DNA from: Arcuatula senhousia | Lineage: Eukaryota > Mollusca > Bivalvia > Mytilida > Mytilidae | Length of the DNA stretch: 64,000 nt | NCBI GenBank assembly: GCA_963971305.1 | Contig: OZ020308.1 | Span: 22,535,275-22,599,274 of the forward strand | Reading direction: 5' to 3' | Shown here: piece by piece, positions 1-11,574 of the stretch | Position numbering within the stretch: position 1 is the first letter of the stretch | Layout: every line of letters begins with the position of its first letter | The notes under the pieces: generated by a model | Databases searched by the model: none | What the model was told of the DNA's origin: nothing | Seen by the model: the letters and a program-made list of their open reading frames with translations, nothing else | Position numbers and translations under genes: made by a program

Positions 1-599
1 AACGTTACAATAAGAGAAGGATATTGCAAGCCAAGAAAAAAAAAGATAGATCACAGCCTGATGGTTATATTATCAAATCATAAGTAATGAAAACTGCTCA
101 AAACACTCTTATGCTGGGGAAACTGTATTGGATTATACTGTATTGAATATATGTTCTTCAAAATAAATCACCTTGACCATGGCTTTAAATAATAATTACA
201 TGAATCCTATAAATTTCATGTCATGAATGGAGACTGTGGAATGAAGATGCCAAGATATATACCTTTGTACATGTAGTGTGTTTATTTATAATTACGGCTA
301 TACTGGAAAAATATGTTCATCAAGGGTAGTTTTGTAGTTTATATATCACTTCTACATGAAAGCAGAATAAGAATAAAGACTTGAAAAATTGTTCAAATAA
401 TTTTTCTTATGGTTCAATTCTTGACCACTGATACTCATCTCTTTTTGAACCTACATCTCTATCAGCTATTGAAAACCTTTATTTCAAATTCTTCTGTTTG
501 TCTTAAATAGCTTTTAAAATAATGTTCCAAATTGGCATGATTTTTTTGGTCAAAGGGACATAACCCCAACACAATTGTGGTCCTGAACTGAATTTCAAC
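1..599. other. AT-rich sequence, nothing recognised
   Basis: Non-coding AT-rich DNA. No ORF of note, no tandem structure and no recognisable domain on either strand. It lies downstream of the minus-strand PGAM5 copy 1. Confidence 0.5.
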
Positions 600-602
600 A
601 AT

Positions 603-860
603 GTTTGTGTGTGTGTTGGTGTTTAATGCCCTCTATCGATGCACCTTGGCCATGTAGGGCGGTCAGTTTTAATGGTGGAGTACCGGGAGGAAAACATCGA
701 CCTTGGGCAGGTAACTGTCAAACCTAATCACATACGGTTGGGAAAGTCCCTTTTTTGTTAAATACAAACGGGACTTGAACACCAGCTGGGAGGTGATCGG
801 CTAGTTATCAATAGTGTGGTATTTAAACCAGCGCCTTAGACCAAAAGGCCACCCAGGAAC
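603..860. repeat. probable dispersed repeat, GC-richer than flanks
   Basis: A GC-richer block with sharp edges, beginning at the TGTGTGTGTTGG tract and ending at the CCACCCAGG tail, inside AT-rich DNA. Its layout (TTTAATGCC near the start, GGTGGAGTACCGGGAGG in the middle, AAGGCCACCCAGG at the end) resembles short dispersed repeats I know from mollusc genomes. That resemblance is from memory and not verified, and only one copy is present here. Confidence 0.4.
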
Positions 861-1559
861 CAATTTCAAGAATGACTCAGGAAAGTACATGCATAAATTT
901 TATGAAAATAAATTTTAAATTGTTGGTGTGAGAGTGCTTGAAGTAAGTGAATGACACACAGATTAAACAATTTGTTCTCACACTGCAACTAGCAGTTGAT
1001 AATAAGATTAAATCTTATTCATTCCTTATTCTATCATATGTTACAAATATAATACATGTATGCATCAATAATAAAATAAAATAAAACAAAAACAAACAAC
1101 AAATCTATATATTTATTTTCATAAATAATATCAACACCTTACCTTACATACAACTATGTTGGAAATATCCCAAAAATGTGATTCATATGTGTAAATAGTT
1201 TTGCCCATTATACTAATAGCCTATCAGAGAGTTTTAACTTACAACTCACATTTAATGAAAGGGCTCAGAAATTTAACAAAAACTGGTTTATGAATACATA
1301 GAAACTTTTACTTGAAAATGTAAAAATATTAATATTACTAATAAGAACATCAAATGGTCAACTGAAAAAAAAGAAGTTGTTTCAAATTAAAAACATGTTG
1401 CTCAATAAAAAGACAAAGACAAAGAAAAGAGCTGTCTTAAAAAGCTTTCAGGTGAAGTGCTCAGAATGTAGAAATAAAATTTACTTGTTCTGCAAAACTT
1501 AATCTAACATGAGCAAATTCTTTTACAATACAATTTACTATAAACTATATGAGATATCA
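861..1559. other. AT-rich sequence, nothing recognised
   Basis: AT-rich intergenic DNA downstream of PGAM5 copy 1. No coding or repeat structure found. Confidence 0.45.
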
Positions 1560-1800
1560 TTGTACAGAGAAATTAACCCACTCTCTCCCATACATGTAGC
1601 TCTAAGTTCAACACATCCAGATGGTCAATTCTTATATTTAAGATGAGCTATTATTGTACAGAAACTTTCTCTGCAGGTATAAAACCACTCTCTCCCATAG
1701 CTCTAAGTCCTACTAGTCCTGATGGTCAATACTTAATCTTACATGAGCAAATTCATTTATCTTTTACAATACAATTCATTATAAACTATATGAGATGTCA
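1560..1800 (-). repeat. two extra partial copies of the PGAM5 C-terminal coding end
   Basis: Immediately 3' of the PGAM5 copy 1 stop, the last part of exon 5 recurs twice on the same strand. The shared block on + runs from the ...CAGAG..TTT part through CACTCTCTCCCATAG..CTCTAAGT to CCAGATGG (landmarks near 1617, 1717 and, in the true exon, 1865). The repeats match the codons for [16 protein letters not shown] and then diverge at the same point. A matching set of 99-bp repeats follows PGAM5 copy 2. Confidence 0.75.
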
Positions 1801-1948
1801 TTGCACAGAGACTTTCTCAACAGGTACAAAGCCACTCTCTCCCATAGCTCTAAGTCCAACACGTCCAGATGGCCTAACAGTTAACCATGTTATACTACCA
1901 TGATTAAGACTCAATCTCAACCAGGCTTCTGGAGGAAACTGTAGAGCT
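1798..1948 (-). CDS. PGAM5: PGAM5 copy 1 exon 5: C-terminus
   Basis: Residues 237-286. Keeps the family motif [14 protein letters not shown] and [16 protein letters not shown], and ends KVSVQ with TGA at 1798-1800. The acceptor lies in TTATTTTCAG. Its 3' part is tandemly repeated downstream (1560-1740). Confidence 0.9.
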
Positions 1949-4900
1949 CTGAAAATAAACAAGAATAGAGTTGATTTAAAACCCCAATTATACTCAGGCT
2001 TCAAGACAAAAGACAAAGAAAAGAGAAGATTATCACAATAAATTAGGATAAGTGCAATAATTCTAAACAAAACAAAAATAACTCAGGTATATATAATTGT
2101 GACAGTAAATAGATTGTGCTTGGATGTGGAATAAATTTACATGAAAAATCATCGAGTGGACTGTGGGCAGTTTTCTGTCAGATGAAAAGTACTATTGTAC
2201 TATTGATGATCTCAAAGTTTTTAAAGAATGAATCCTGAAAAACTAAGAATAAGATCTGAACTTTGAAACAGCCAATGGTGTATCATTTTGTCAAAGTGAA
2301 CTGAATACTTTCTGTGTGCCACACTCAAATATTATTTTGGTGCTTATTTTACAATAAGTGTGTAAAGATGAAGAAATACTTGTGAATAATCATAAAATTT
2401 ATAAAAATTTTAAATTAATTTATTCCTTTTAAAACCTTAATCTTACCAAAGAAAAATGTCTGATCAATGAAAGATTTGCTGCTTTCCTAACAGTGAATAA
2501 ATGGTAATATCTTTGTACCTCAAAAATTTCAATTACATCTCCAAATATCGTAAACTTGTAACTAACCTACAGACAAAGTATCGTATAACATTAGCATGAC
2601 ATACAAATACTTCGTAGCTATCCTCAGTTTGTTCAGGGTCAGCTCGGTGGACATATTTTCTAAAGGCAGCCTCTATTCTGGCACCATCTTCAAAAAACTG
2701 CTGGAATAAGTATATAGGTAAATAAATATAAAATTGATATCTTATTTATCAGTAATCATTACATTTTTCTTTTAATGTATGCCACTCATAAACCTTGTAT
2801 CATGAACAATCTATCAGGTCAGTACGGTGAAGTAGGATCAGTTTAAAAAATAGTTCATATCAAAAACATTTAACAAACAAAAAGGACACTTTAGAACGAA
2901 AATAACACAATTCAGTATATATATTGTTTAAACAGTGTATCTTAAGCCTTTCATATAATTCTTGTATAAAGAAGTTTATATTTCAGAATGCACTCTGTAA
3001 ACTAAGGTTAATCTTATTAATGCCAAAAGCTCAATAAAATGGTAAGGTATAAATAATTGATATCCAGAGAAAAGTTTCCTTTACCAAAATCAGAAAATTG
3101 GCTCCAATGAATTCTTTTACAGTATTGATATTATTGAAAAATAATATTAGAAACATATCACAATTGGATTATCAAGCACAATTTTGCAATCAAATACACA
3201 CTTACATTTTTAGCAGGTCTCCAGTGCCCTACAGGAGGCTCAGGAGGGATAGGTGCCCCCTCCCTCAAAATATCTGTCTCCTCCCTGGGGACGTCAGGTA
3301 TATGTTTAGCTATTATGTTAGCAGTCTCGCGAGCCCGAGTCATTGTTGAACTGACTAGTCTTGTGTAGCTGTAACCTAACTGTTTTAATCTCATTCCAGT
3401 AAAATCTGCTTGCTCTTGGCCTAAAATTAACAAAATGGGCTTGAGAAGTAAAATGTACTCTAAGTCTGCAAAATGTGCAACATTATAATCACAACATTTT
3501 TAATTTACTTATAACCTCCCAGAATACATTTAAGTCTTTAACATTTAGTTTTTATAGATGCTGTGTCATGTACAGTTATGTATAATGTTATTTATTGTTC
3601 AATTTCATAGAACGATATTGATCTTTAGTGTAAATATTCTGATATATTACCATGATTACACCACATCAGAACAGACAAAGTGAAAACTATATGTATAGGG
3701 CTAAGAAACCAATTAAGATATTCTATATAATTCTTGTATTATGGCAAAAGAAAAATGCCTCTCTATTACATGATATTAAGATTACCGTAGTTAAAATTGA
3801 AATACCATACCAAATTCATGTACATGAATAATGTAGGAATAAAAGTGTAAAATTTCAGAACTCATTCAATTACTCTTTATAGAACAAGAATATGTCCAAA
3901 AGACAAAATGCTACACCTAGTAACATGCCTTTTCCTTGGGACATGGAAAGGTAACTTAATCCTGAAGGTAAACTTAATATGAGATGGACGAACAAACAAA
4001 CAGACCCAAATAGTACATGTGTTTTTGCCCCTTGACATGTGTAGGCAGGGCATAAAATATAATTTAAACCATACCAAGTTTTGTAAGATATCTATCTAGA
4101 TCAGTTGCTCCATCCAAATTATATTGTCCATGTCTTATAAACAGCAAATGTCTAGAAACTGTAGGCGTCTTCTTCGTTATTTCGTTCTGATAATCTTTAT
4201 CATCTTTTTCTGTCTGTTCTGTATTCTTTTTCTTTGGTTTAACAAGCTCAGCAGGCTCTCTCCTATACAAAAGAAAACATAAAATACAAAATGTAATGAA
4301 ACTACGTAATCATGATTTCATAAGAAAGTGCTTAATATAAAAGCATAGAATGTAGTTATTTAACACAGAAAATACAATTTGAACCTAAAATTGAGTCAGA
4401 AAAAATAACTGACATTGTAGTTTATAACCATAGTCTAAAATTGTAGATTTTGAATAATGAAACCCTCTAGTCAAATGCTCTCAAACAGACCAGCTAAGGG
4501 TTTCAATGGGATGCCATTAATATAAAGGAGTTAGCTGCCACCTTAATTTAAAGGGCTAGTTCATTTGAACATGATGGAGCTTCCAGGTACAACTTTCTTA
4601 TTACAATTCTTGTTTTAATTACCAATAATTTGGTAAATTCATAATCTTTTGTTTAAAGTGATAACATTTTTCTATTTTAATTTTGCGGTTGCTCTGAGAC
4701 AATAATTAAATATGATAATTTGATATGATTTTATCAGGGTGTTGTAGACAGGTTAACGATAAAGTAACAATTATAATTAAGAACTTTATTACTTTGTTTA
4801 TTATAAGTAACTAAAGCACTTTTTTCATACTACTCAGAACCATCATCAAATGTTTTGAAGAAGACAAAATATTATAATTTTAAGGATCACCCTGTAGATC

Positions 4901-6320
4901 CATCAACTCCAATATGTGTAATTGTAGTATATAGATTACCATGTCAATTAATAATTGACACCTTTACCTGTTAAATGAACTTTTGCCTACATGTAATTTA
5001 GAAACTTCTAATGCACCGGAAAGGTTTTACTGAAACTAAATTTTTGTCATATCTAGTGCAGATGTTGGTTTGTCATTGGGTTTTGTTTTGTCTACCTTTA
5101 CCAGAATAGACTGTTGGCAACGCGACGTGTGTGCTATAGCAAGCAGGAACTGCTTACTCTTCCCGAGCACTAGAGTTCACTCTTGTCTGGAGTTCGCGTT
5201 GTTGATTGATATTCAGTTATTTTTGTGTTTCCATGTTTTTCATGTTGTCTGTTTTTGTCCCATTCTTGTTGGTGTTTACTGGCTTGTCTCTGCCCTTTCA
5301 GACTTTTGACATATCCCATTGGTTCCTGTGCTTCTTTCAAAAAGCGGGAGATTTCACAAAAAGTTGGGAGAACGGGTACAGAACAACCCGTACCTTGGGC
5401 TACAGATCTCAGAAGACCTGAAATGGACCACCCACATAGCCAATGTAACCAAAAAGGCCAGCTCAACCTTAGGCTTTCTACGAAGAAACCTGAAATACTG
5501 CCCCCAGGAGTGCAAGAAACAAGCATATATTTCAATGGTAAGATCAACCATGGAATATGGAGCCATCATATGGGACCCCTACAACACCGGAGACATCAAC
5601 AAGCTAGAAAGAGTCCAACGAAAAGTTATTCACCAATGACTATAGATCCAGAGATGAAGGCTGTGTTACATCCATGCTGGCCAAACTACAACTCCAGGAA
5701 CTTAGAGACCGGAGAACCAGCCAGAGGCTCATTTTCTTGTACAAGGTTGAGGGACTGGTACCAGCCATAGAAGCCGAGGAATATCTAAAACCAGTCAAAC
5801 AGAAACGCCAAATAAGACCAAAGGCATATAGTGACTTTATTACTACTAACATAGTTGACAAACAAACAAGGAACAATTCGAAGTGCTTCGAAGTACCTAC
5901 AAGCAAATCGGCCCAGTATTCCATTCATTCTTTATAAGAACTGTGATCGACTAAAACCACCTGGACAACATCACCGTTTCTGCAAAGAGCGTAGAGAGCT
6001 TCAAAATAGCTCTAAACAACAGACAATAAAGGCTGCTCTCTCCCCGTCGAGTTAAAGCCAGAATTGGTACCTTCGACGTAACAGATTCAGATCCAGAACG
6101 GGAGATTTTGTCCCCCGATGGGAATCACGTGTATGAGAAATATATACCTATCCCAGTTGTAGTCCCACTTGACAGAAGGCTCAAAACTTGTTGTCCATGA
6201 TGCTGTCACTAATCCTTCACGCTTAACTTTGTCATAGATTACAATACCGCCAGCAATTATCACAGAAGTAACACCAAGAGCATTGTTTTTACAAAATTTT
6301 ATACAACGTTTCAAAACCAT
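1798..6320 (-). CDS. PGAM5: PGAM5 copy 1, mitochondrial Ser/Thr protein phosphatase (five exons, complete)
   Basis: Exons (minus): 6320-6148, 4262-4075, 3420-3206, 2700-2567, 1948-1798; 861 nt, 286 aa plus stop TGA. All introns are GT-AG, with phases 2,1,0,2. Family knowledge: PGAM5 is a mutase-fold Ser/Thr/His phosphatase anchored in a mitochondrial membrane, acting in mitophagy and cell-death signalling. Visible: an N-terminal hydrophobic anchor (residues ~14-29), the WDxNWD multimerisation motif (WDYNWD, 52-57) followed by RREP, the catalytic RHG (101-103), ILREGAP with its acidic residue E174, and CHANVIRY with the second catalytic His (H227). Length is close to the ~289 aa of the human long form. 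The start ATG is chosen because upstream reading frames differ between the two copies (one-base indel), so homology begins at MVLKRC. A LINE fragment lies in intron 1. Confidence 0.93.
2567..2700 (-). CDS. PGAM5: PGAM5 copy 1 exon 4: CHANVIRY catalytic block
   Basis: Residues 193-237, [21 protein letters not shown] to [11 protein letters not shown]. It carries the second catalytic histidine (H227). Acceptor TTATTCCAG, donor GTTAGT. It is almost identical at the protein level to the same exon of copy 2. Confidence 0.93.
3206..3420 (-). CDS. PGAM5: PGAM5 copy 1 exon 3: mutase-fold core
   Basis: Residues ~121-192, from GQEQADFTG through [14 protein letters not shown] to [13 protein letters not shown] and HWRP. 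These are conserved family motifs of the phosphatase core. The donor is a strong GTAAGT and the exon ends in phase 0. Confidence 0.92.
4075..4262 (-). CDS. PGAM5: PGAM5 copy 1 exon 2: linker and catalytic RHG
   Basis: Follows acceptor TTTGTATAG. A lysine/glutamate-rich linker (residues ~66-90) precedes [15 protein letters not shown], which holds catalytic H102. The linker is the part least like vertebrate PGAM5. Donor GTATGG. Confidence 0.92.
5050..5345 (+). repeat. dispersed repeat A (copy 1)
   Basis: A GC-richer block containing GCTATAGCAAGCAGGAACTG, TTCACTCTTGT, TGTTTTTGTCCCATTCTTG, TTGGTGTTTACTGG, GCCCTTTCAGACTTTTGAC and CCCATTGG. Related blocks recur at 58498-58705 (+) and 20385-20470 (reverse). 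It abuts the LINE fragment at 5370 but is not in its reading frame. Confidence 0.6.
5365..6055 (+). pseudogene. LINE (CR1/Jockey-like) reverse-transcriptase 3' fragment
   Basis: Translates to the C-terminal part of a non-LTR retrotransposon [50 protein letters not shown] and [12 protein letters not shown] one-base insertion near 5630 shifts the frame into [33 protein letters not shown] second break near 5925 leads to [23 protein letters not shown]. It is 5'-truncated, as is usual for LINE insertions, and lies in intron 1 of PGAM5 copy 1 on the opposite strand. Position and frame breaks argue against any host function. Confidence 0.8.
6148..6320 (-). CDS. PGAM5: PGAM5 copy 1 exon 1: membrane anchor and WDxNWD motif
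   Basis: Codes for residues 1-58, starting [11 protein letters not shown] glycine/isoleucine/valine-rich hydrophobic segment (~14-29) is flanked by basic residues, as expected for a mitochondrial anchor. The exon ends inside the Arg codon after WDYNWD, with donor GTATAT. Confidence 0.9.
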
Positions 6321-6443
6321 GCTGAGATTTTTTTACGGGTATGTTTACATTGCGGGGATCGAAACGTACTTCGTTAATCAAGGGTGACACTAAAACATGG
6401 AAAAACTGGATAGCTTGAAAAATTATTATGGAAAATAATTTAA

Positions 6444-6489
6444 GGCAGGGATTAAATAAAACTGATCCCTTTGTTTTGGACATCCCTGT
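6444..6489. repeat. short CAGGGAT...ATCCCTG miniature element
   Basis: Starts CAGGGATTAAATAA and ends GGACATCCCTG, giving short inverted termini. A related 26-bp form (CAGGGATGTCC...ATTTAATCCCTG) occurs near 40181. The sequence is absent from the equivalent place upstream of PGAM5 copy 2. Confidence 0.45.
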
Positions 6490-7053
6490 TTAAGGTTAGT
6501 GAGGACACCTGACCCCAAAAATAAATTAATGCCGAATTTAAAATGTCTATTTTTTTGATATATTAATAATAATATTAGGTATATATACTTTATCATGTGT
6601 AAAAATATTGGACCCCCTTTCCAGGCTTGTTTTCCAAAAAAATTAATAAGCTCAAAGTTTTCCCAAATTACTATAGATTATATAGGAAATGCCAATTAAT
6701 TAGCATAAAATCTTGTCGCAGAAAAAGTCCATGAATTTAAATTTTATTTTTATTTGACAAAAATCAATGAAATACAATATATTTTGAAATAAAACAATAA
6801 AAACTGGGGGTCACCAGCTTACTTTTCTGTCTACAATACAAATCTGTGTATTTTTTTGGTCCTTTTTAATCCCTTGTTTTATTTAAAAATTTTATTTATG
6901 AAGGAATGGTTGTTTTATTTGTATTAAAATTGATTTATTTTGAGTAAGTTTTATTAAATGAAACTATTTAACACAAGTTTTAAGGTATTTGTGACATTTT
7001 CACTTTTTTTAGCTGTTTTTTGGTCACATGACAGGTGTCCTCACTAACCTTAA
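6490..7053. mobile_element. MITE with 18-bp TIRs, flanked by TTAA
   Basis: The left end (after TTAA at 6490-6493) is GGTTAGTGAGGACACCTG. The right end is its exact reverse complement, followed by TTAA at 7050-7053. There is no coding capacity and the interior is AT-rich. The homologous flank upstream of PGAM5 copy 2 (around 38290-38320) continues without this insert, so it arrived after the gene duplication or was lost from copy 2. The TTAA target suggests a piggyBac-type transposase (inference). Confidence 0.75.
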
Positions 7054-7800
7054 AAGGACAAAAAGACCGCTTTATCATTGTTCTGGGAAATCACTTCCAC
7101 TGCCTGTTGACAGCACAGTGTATTTTACAGAGTGGAGTGGAGTGGAGTTGTAGAGTGGAGTCTGGATTTTAGAGTTTGGAGTGAAATTTGGTTGTATAAA
7201 CTCATAGACTTGTATATTAGAATATTTAATATACAGGTATATGATAAACTTTACATTAATCCACCCATATCTTAAAGTTTGATTTGTTTTTGCTTTATTC
7301 ATCAATTATCATGACATGTCAGTTCTGCGAATATAAATCTAAAACTACTAGTAACCAATTCTATCAGCATCTCCCTTTTCTGATATAAACTCAACTGTTG
7401 TGCAAAATTTATTTTTATTACATTCGTCACAGATTTACCATCAGCCAATAATTGTTTCTGCTTCCTATCAGAACATATGACCATATGAGTATTTTTCTTC
7501 TGAATAAAACAAAACTTATAAGTGGAATAAAATTTAATACTAAAATTTACGTTACTTTTACGTGATATTTGATTATATAATTTGAAATAAACATAATATT
7601 ATGTTCAAAGAGAAGACAGTCCGGAATCAGTAAATTTTAAACAAGTTGGTAAGGGACAGAAATGAAATTTTAAATTCCTTCCGTATGGGACCAAACTCCT
7701 TCGCAGTAGGCTTATCCTTCCCGACAAAAATAGGTCAGGATTAGTGTACGGACCGTTACGGACGGGAACTGGAACTGTGAGGAGTTTAGTATGGGAAGAC
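7054..7800. other. unclassified sequence
   Basis: Holds a low-complexity GGAGT-rich stretch (7128-7185) but otherwise shows no coding or repeat structure. Confidence 0.4.
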
Positions 7801-7804
7801 TTTT

Positions 7805-8751
7805 CAAAATTTTAAGTGCTCCATCCATGCAAAAAGAGATCACAGCCAGCATCTTGCTAACCATATCTAGGTGCACCTTACCATACCACTTTAAATGATG
7901 TAATATTTGTCGGTAAGCGGGTATAGACTTTAACCATTCTTCTGGAAGTGGTCATCCATGCATTAAATATAGGTCACAGCCAGCATCCCGGCATGTATTG
8001 ATTGTGCTAAGCACCACTTAGTGCACCTGCCATACCAATATCATTGATGTGGCACTTGTCAGTAAGCGGGAATGGACTTTGACCATTCTTCTGTAAGTGA
8101 TCATCCATGCAGAAACTATACGTCACAGCCAGCATCCGAAGCATGCATTGTGCTAAGCATCACTAAGTACACCTACCATAGCAATATCATTGATGCGGCA
8201 CTTGTCAGTAAGCAGGAATGGCCTTTAACCATTCTTCTGTAAGTGGTGATCCATGTGGAAAATATAGGTCACAGCCAGCATCCGAAGCATGAATTGTGCT
8301 TAACATCACTAGGTGCACCTACCATAGCAATATCATTGATGTGACACTTGTCCGTAAGCATGTATGGATCTTAACCATTCTTCTGTATGTGGTCATCCAT
8401 GCGAAAAATATAGGTCACAGCCAGCATCCGAAGCAGGCATTGTGCTTAGCATCACAAAGTACACCTACCATAGCAATATCATTGATGTGGCACTTGTCCC
8501 TAAGCATGTATGGATCTTAACCATTCTTCTGTATGTTGTCATCCATGCGAAAAATATAGGTCACAGCCAGCATCCGAAGCAGGCATTGTGCTTAGCATCA
8601 CAAAGTACACCTACCATAGCAATATCATTGATTTGGCACTTGTCTGTAAGCGGGTATGGACTTTAACCATTTTCTGTAAGTGGTCATCCATGCGGAAAAT
8701 ATAGGCCCCAGCCAGCATCCGAAACATGCATTGTGCTTAGCATCACTAGGT
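7805..8751 (+). repeat. 146-bp satellite, about 6-7 units
   Basis: The landmark CACAGCCAGC occurs at 7841, 7975, 8124, 8270, 8416, 8562 and 8707 (degenerate). Spacing is 134, 149, 146, 146, 146 and 145 bp. Units share CTACCATAGCAATATCATTG and TTAACCATTCTTCTGTA. The first units are more diverged than the inner ones, as expected for an array homogenised from the centre. Small ORFs here are by-products. Confidence 0.85.
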
Positions 8752-9054
8752 CCTGGGGTGGGGGGGGGGGGGCTACTGCCTATAATTTAGGGTATACCTG
8801 TGCCGTTGGTCTGTTCTGAACTGGACCCTGTTAGTATCAAGAAATTTGCGAAAAACATACCCTGTTATGCCAGCCGACATTTTATATCATACCCTGTTAT
8901 GACAATATCAAAATGCTTTTGTGTATATATTTAACTGTATATATAGCCGTTCAGAGGGAATTCACAATGGGGATAACTTTTTCAGGTGAAATAGATCCGG
9001 AACATTCATGATTATACAGTTATATAGGAAGTAGCCCCACCCCGCCCCCCCCGG
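8752..9054. mobile_element. hAT-like MITE inside the satellite, 8-bp TSD
   Basis: A 303-bp insert flanked by CACTAGGT at 8744-8751 and 9055-9062. The ends are imperfect inverted repeats: CCTGGGGTGGGG...GGCTACTGCCTATA on the left and TATAGGAAGTAGCCCCACCC...GG on the right, both containing homopolymer G/C. The satellite monomer resumes after it. An 8-bp duplication fits hAT-type transposition. Confidence 0.82.
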
Positions 9055-9062
9055 CACTAGGT

Positions 9063-9140
9063 TCACTAACCATACCAATATCATTGATGTGGCACTTGTC
9101 AGTAAGTGTGTATGGAGCTTAACCATTCTTCTGTAAGTGG
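9063..9140 (+). repeat. satellite monomer remainder after the MITE
   Basis: Continues the 146-bp unit (ACCATACCAATATCATTGATG..., TTAACCATTCTTCTGTAAGTG) interrupted at 8751. Confidence 0.75.
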
Positions 9141-9502
9141 TTTTAGCTTCATGGAAATATTAGTATAACATGCCGGTTTTTGTTGTCACAATTGAGTAAG
9201 TCAACCAGTTATCTTATGGTTAATCTTTCTTTCATATTGTCGTTTGAATAAATAATATTTTCTTACTAGCTGATATGACAAATAATAAGGGTAAAAATCC
9301 TATTTCCTAACAATTTTTCCCAAAAATTTCAATTTGATATTTGTTTCCGAAATCATCTTCCTTTAAATGTGATAACAGAAATGTTTTCGTTTTTTATCAA
9401 TCAGTCAAATATCGTTATTTGTGATTAGCCCCGACCATATGAGTATACCCATATGATCATGAACATACGCGTATGGTCCAGATACTTATATGGTCTGGAA
9501 CA

Positions 9503-9725
9503 TACCCAATATGAGATGCCTAGCTATTTTACTTTTCAAGCAATTCATTGTCCACACAAGTATTACATAAAGTTTTCGGCATGAAAAAGACCAAAGTTCA
9601 CAGAGTAACTGGAGCGTGAAAATGGGGTTAGGGTTACACGGCATGGTAACAGTTGCGTAGACCATAACCTCAACCGTCTGTATACCCAATATCAGATGCC
9701 TAGCTATCATACTTTTCAAGCAATC
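9503..9725. repeat. direct repeat pair of about 45 bp
   Basis: ATACCCAATATGAGATGCC..TAGCTAT..TTTTCAAGCAAT occurs at about 9503-9546 and again at about 9680-9725 with few changes, separated by unrelated sequence. Significance unknown. Confidence 0.55.
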
Positions 9726-9745
9726 ACGGCCGTACGGCATGCTTT

Positions 9746-10010
9746 ACCCCCTGTTCTATTTTTAGCAACGGCGGCCATGTTTTTTTATCAGATTAATTTA
9801 AAATGAGGATCGTTTGTAGCCAACATGTCATATATCATTCTTACCAAGTTTCAGTCAAAATGGTTCAGTAGTAGTATTTTTAAAGAAGAAGATTTTTGAA
9901 ATTGTTTACAGACGACGACGGACGACAGATGACGGATGACGACGGACGCATAGTGATGGCATAAGCTCACATGGCCTTGAGCTAAAAACCGAGCAGGTGA
10001 ACCTGTATTT
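9746..10010 (+). mobile_element. partial copy of VNTR-type TIR repeat B (3' end only)
   Basis: Matches 11349-11571: TGTTCTATTTTTAG, GCGGCCATGTTTTT, AAAATGAGGATCGTTTG, a GACGACGG-rich stretch and CGCATAGTGATGGCATAAGC. It lacks the internal monomers and the 5' end seen in the copy at 10137. Confidence 0.65.
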
Positions 10011-10136
10011 CAATGAACCTTCATAATGATTAATGATACACACTCTCAGTATAATATTCAATACTCACAGACACGTAATGTATAGACTGGGAGAAGAGAT
10101 GGATAGGAGTTCGCACAAAATTTTATATATAAACAT

Positions 10137-11571
10137 GAGGCTCCCAAGAGCCTGAATCGCTCACCTGGTCTTCATGTCAACCCTATGAAGACTTTTGTAT
10201 AGCTAAATGAGCTGAATGTTTCAGCATGAAAAAAACTTTTCTCTATCTGCAATAGTTTTCATTCTGTATAAGCAAAAAACACTATTATTCGACTTTTAAG
10301 GGGCTCTGACAAATTCGACCCCTATGGAGAATTTTTTTAGAGCTAAATGAGCTGAACATTTAAGCAAGCTACAGCGTTTTCTCTATCTGCAATAGTTTTC
10401 ATTCTACAGACCAAAACATGAAAAAATGCTATTTTTCACTTTTAAGGGGCTGTAACACCTACAAAGGGTCAGCTGACAACTATGACCTTATGGAGACTTT
10501 TGTAGATTTAAATAAGCTGAATATTTAAGCAAGCAACAGCTTTTCTCTATCTGCAATAGTTCTCATTCTTTAGGTTAGAAACAATATTTTTTGCATTTAA
10601 GGGGCTGTAACCCCTATAAGGGGACATCTCACAACTTCGCCCCTATGAAGACTTTTGTAGAGCTCAATGAGCTGACCATTTTCTCTATCTGCAATAGTTT
10701 TAATTCTATAGGCCAAAAAAACTATGTTTTGCCTTTAAAGGACTGTCACCCCTAAAAGGTGTCATTTGACAACTTCGACCCAATGGAGACTTTTGTAAAG
10801 TTCAATATGCTGAACATTTAAGCAAGCAACAGCTTTTCTCTATCTGCAATAGTTTTCATTCTATAGGCCAAAAACACTATTTTTTTGCCTTTAAAGGGTT
10901 GTAACCCCTATAAGGGGTCATTTCACAACTTCGACCCTATGGAGACTTTTGTAGTGCTCAATAAGCTGAACATTTAAGCAAGAACAGCTTTTCTCTATCC
11001 GCAATAGTTTTCATTCTATAGGCCAAACAGACTATTTTTCGCCTTTAAGGGGCTGTAACCCCTATAAGGGGTCATCTGGCAACTTTGACCTTATGAAGAC
11101 TTTTGTAGAGCTTAATGAGCTGAACATTTAAGCAACAGCTTATCTGTATCTGCAATAGTGTTCATTCTATAGGGCAAAAACATGAAAAAAACGCTATTTG
11201 TTACCTTTAAAGGGCCATAACCCCTATCAAGGGTCATCTGACAACTTCGACCCAATGGAGACTTTTGTAGAGCTTTTGATTCTGAAGAGCCAAAGATCCT
11301 TCGGATGATTTTTATCTGTTTTGGTTGCTGAGTTATAAGACATTTTAAGTGATTTTACCCTATGTTCTATTTTTAGTAACAGCGGCCATGTTTTTATCGA
11401 ATCATTTAAAAATGAGGATCGTTTGTTGCCAACATGTCATATTTCATTCCTGCAAAGTTTCAGTTAAATTGATTCAGTGGTTTCAGAGAAGAAGATTTTT
11501 GAAATTGTTAACGGACGACGACGGACGCATAGTGATGGCATAAGCTCACATGGCCTTTGGCCAGGTGAGCT
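10137..11571 (+). mobile_element. VNTR-type TIR repeat B, full forward copy
   Basis: Begins GAGGCTCCCAAGAGCCTGAA then CGCTCACCTGG, and ends GGCCAGGTGAGCT, so the termini share an inverted CTCACCTGG. The middle holds about seven diverged monomers of 140-165 bp (landmark ACTTTTGTAGAGCTCAATGA, GCAATAGTTTTCATTCTATA, GGGGCTGTAACCCCTATAAG). The 3' portion is GACGACGG-rich. A reverse copy with a clear 8-bp TSD sits at 40609-41538. No transposase is encoded. Confidence 0.75.
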
Positions 11572-11574
11572 TAA

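Noticed and set aside
1643..1903. 86-codon + strand ORF over the PGAM5 last exon
   Set aside because: It is antisense to exon 5 and its tandem copies; the repeated peptide simply mirrors the duplication.
5170..5770. Several overlapping ORFs around the LINE fragment
   Set aside because: Only the frame reading [16 protein letters not shown] and its shifted continuation match a known protein; the rest are shadows.
8296..8704. Overlapping ORFs in the 146-bp satellite
   Set aside because: The same peptide repeats with the satellite period; no independent coding signal.
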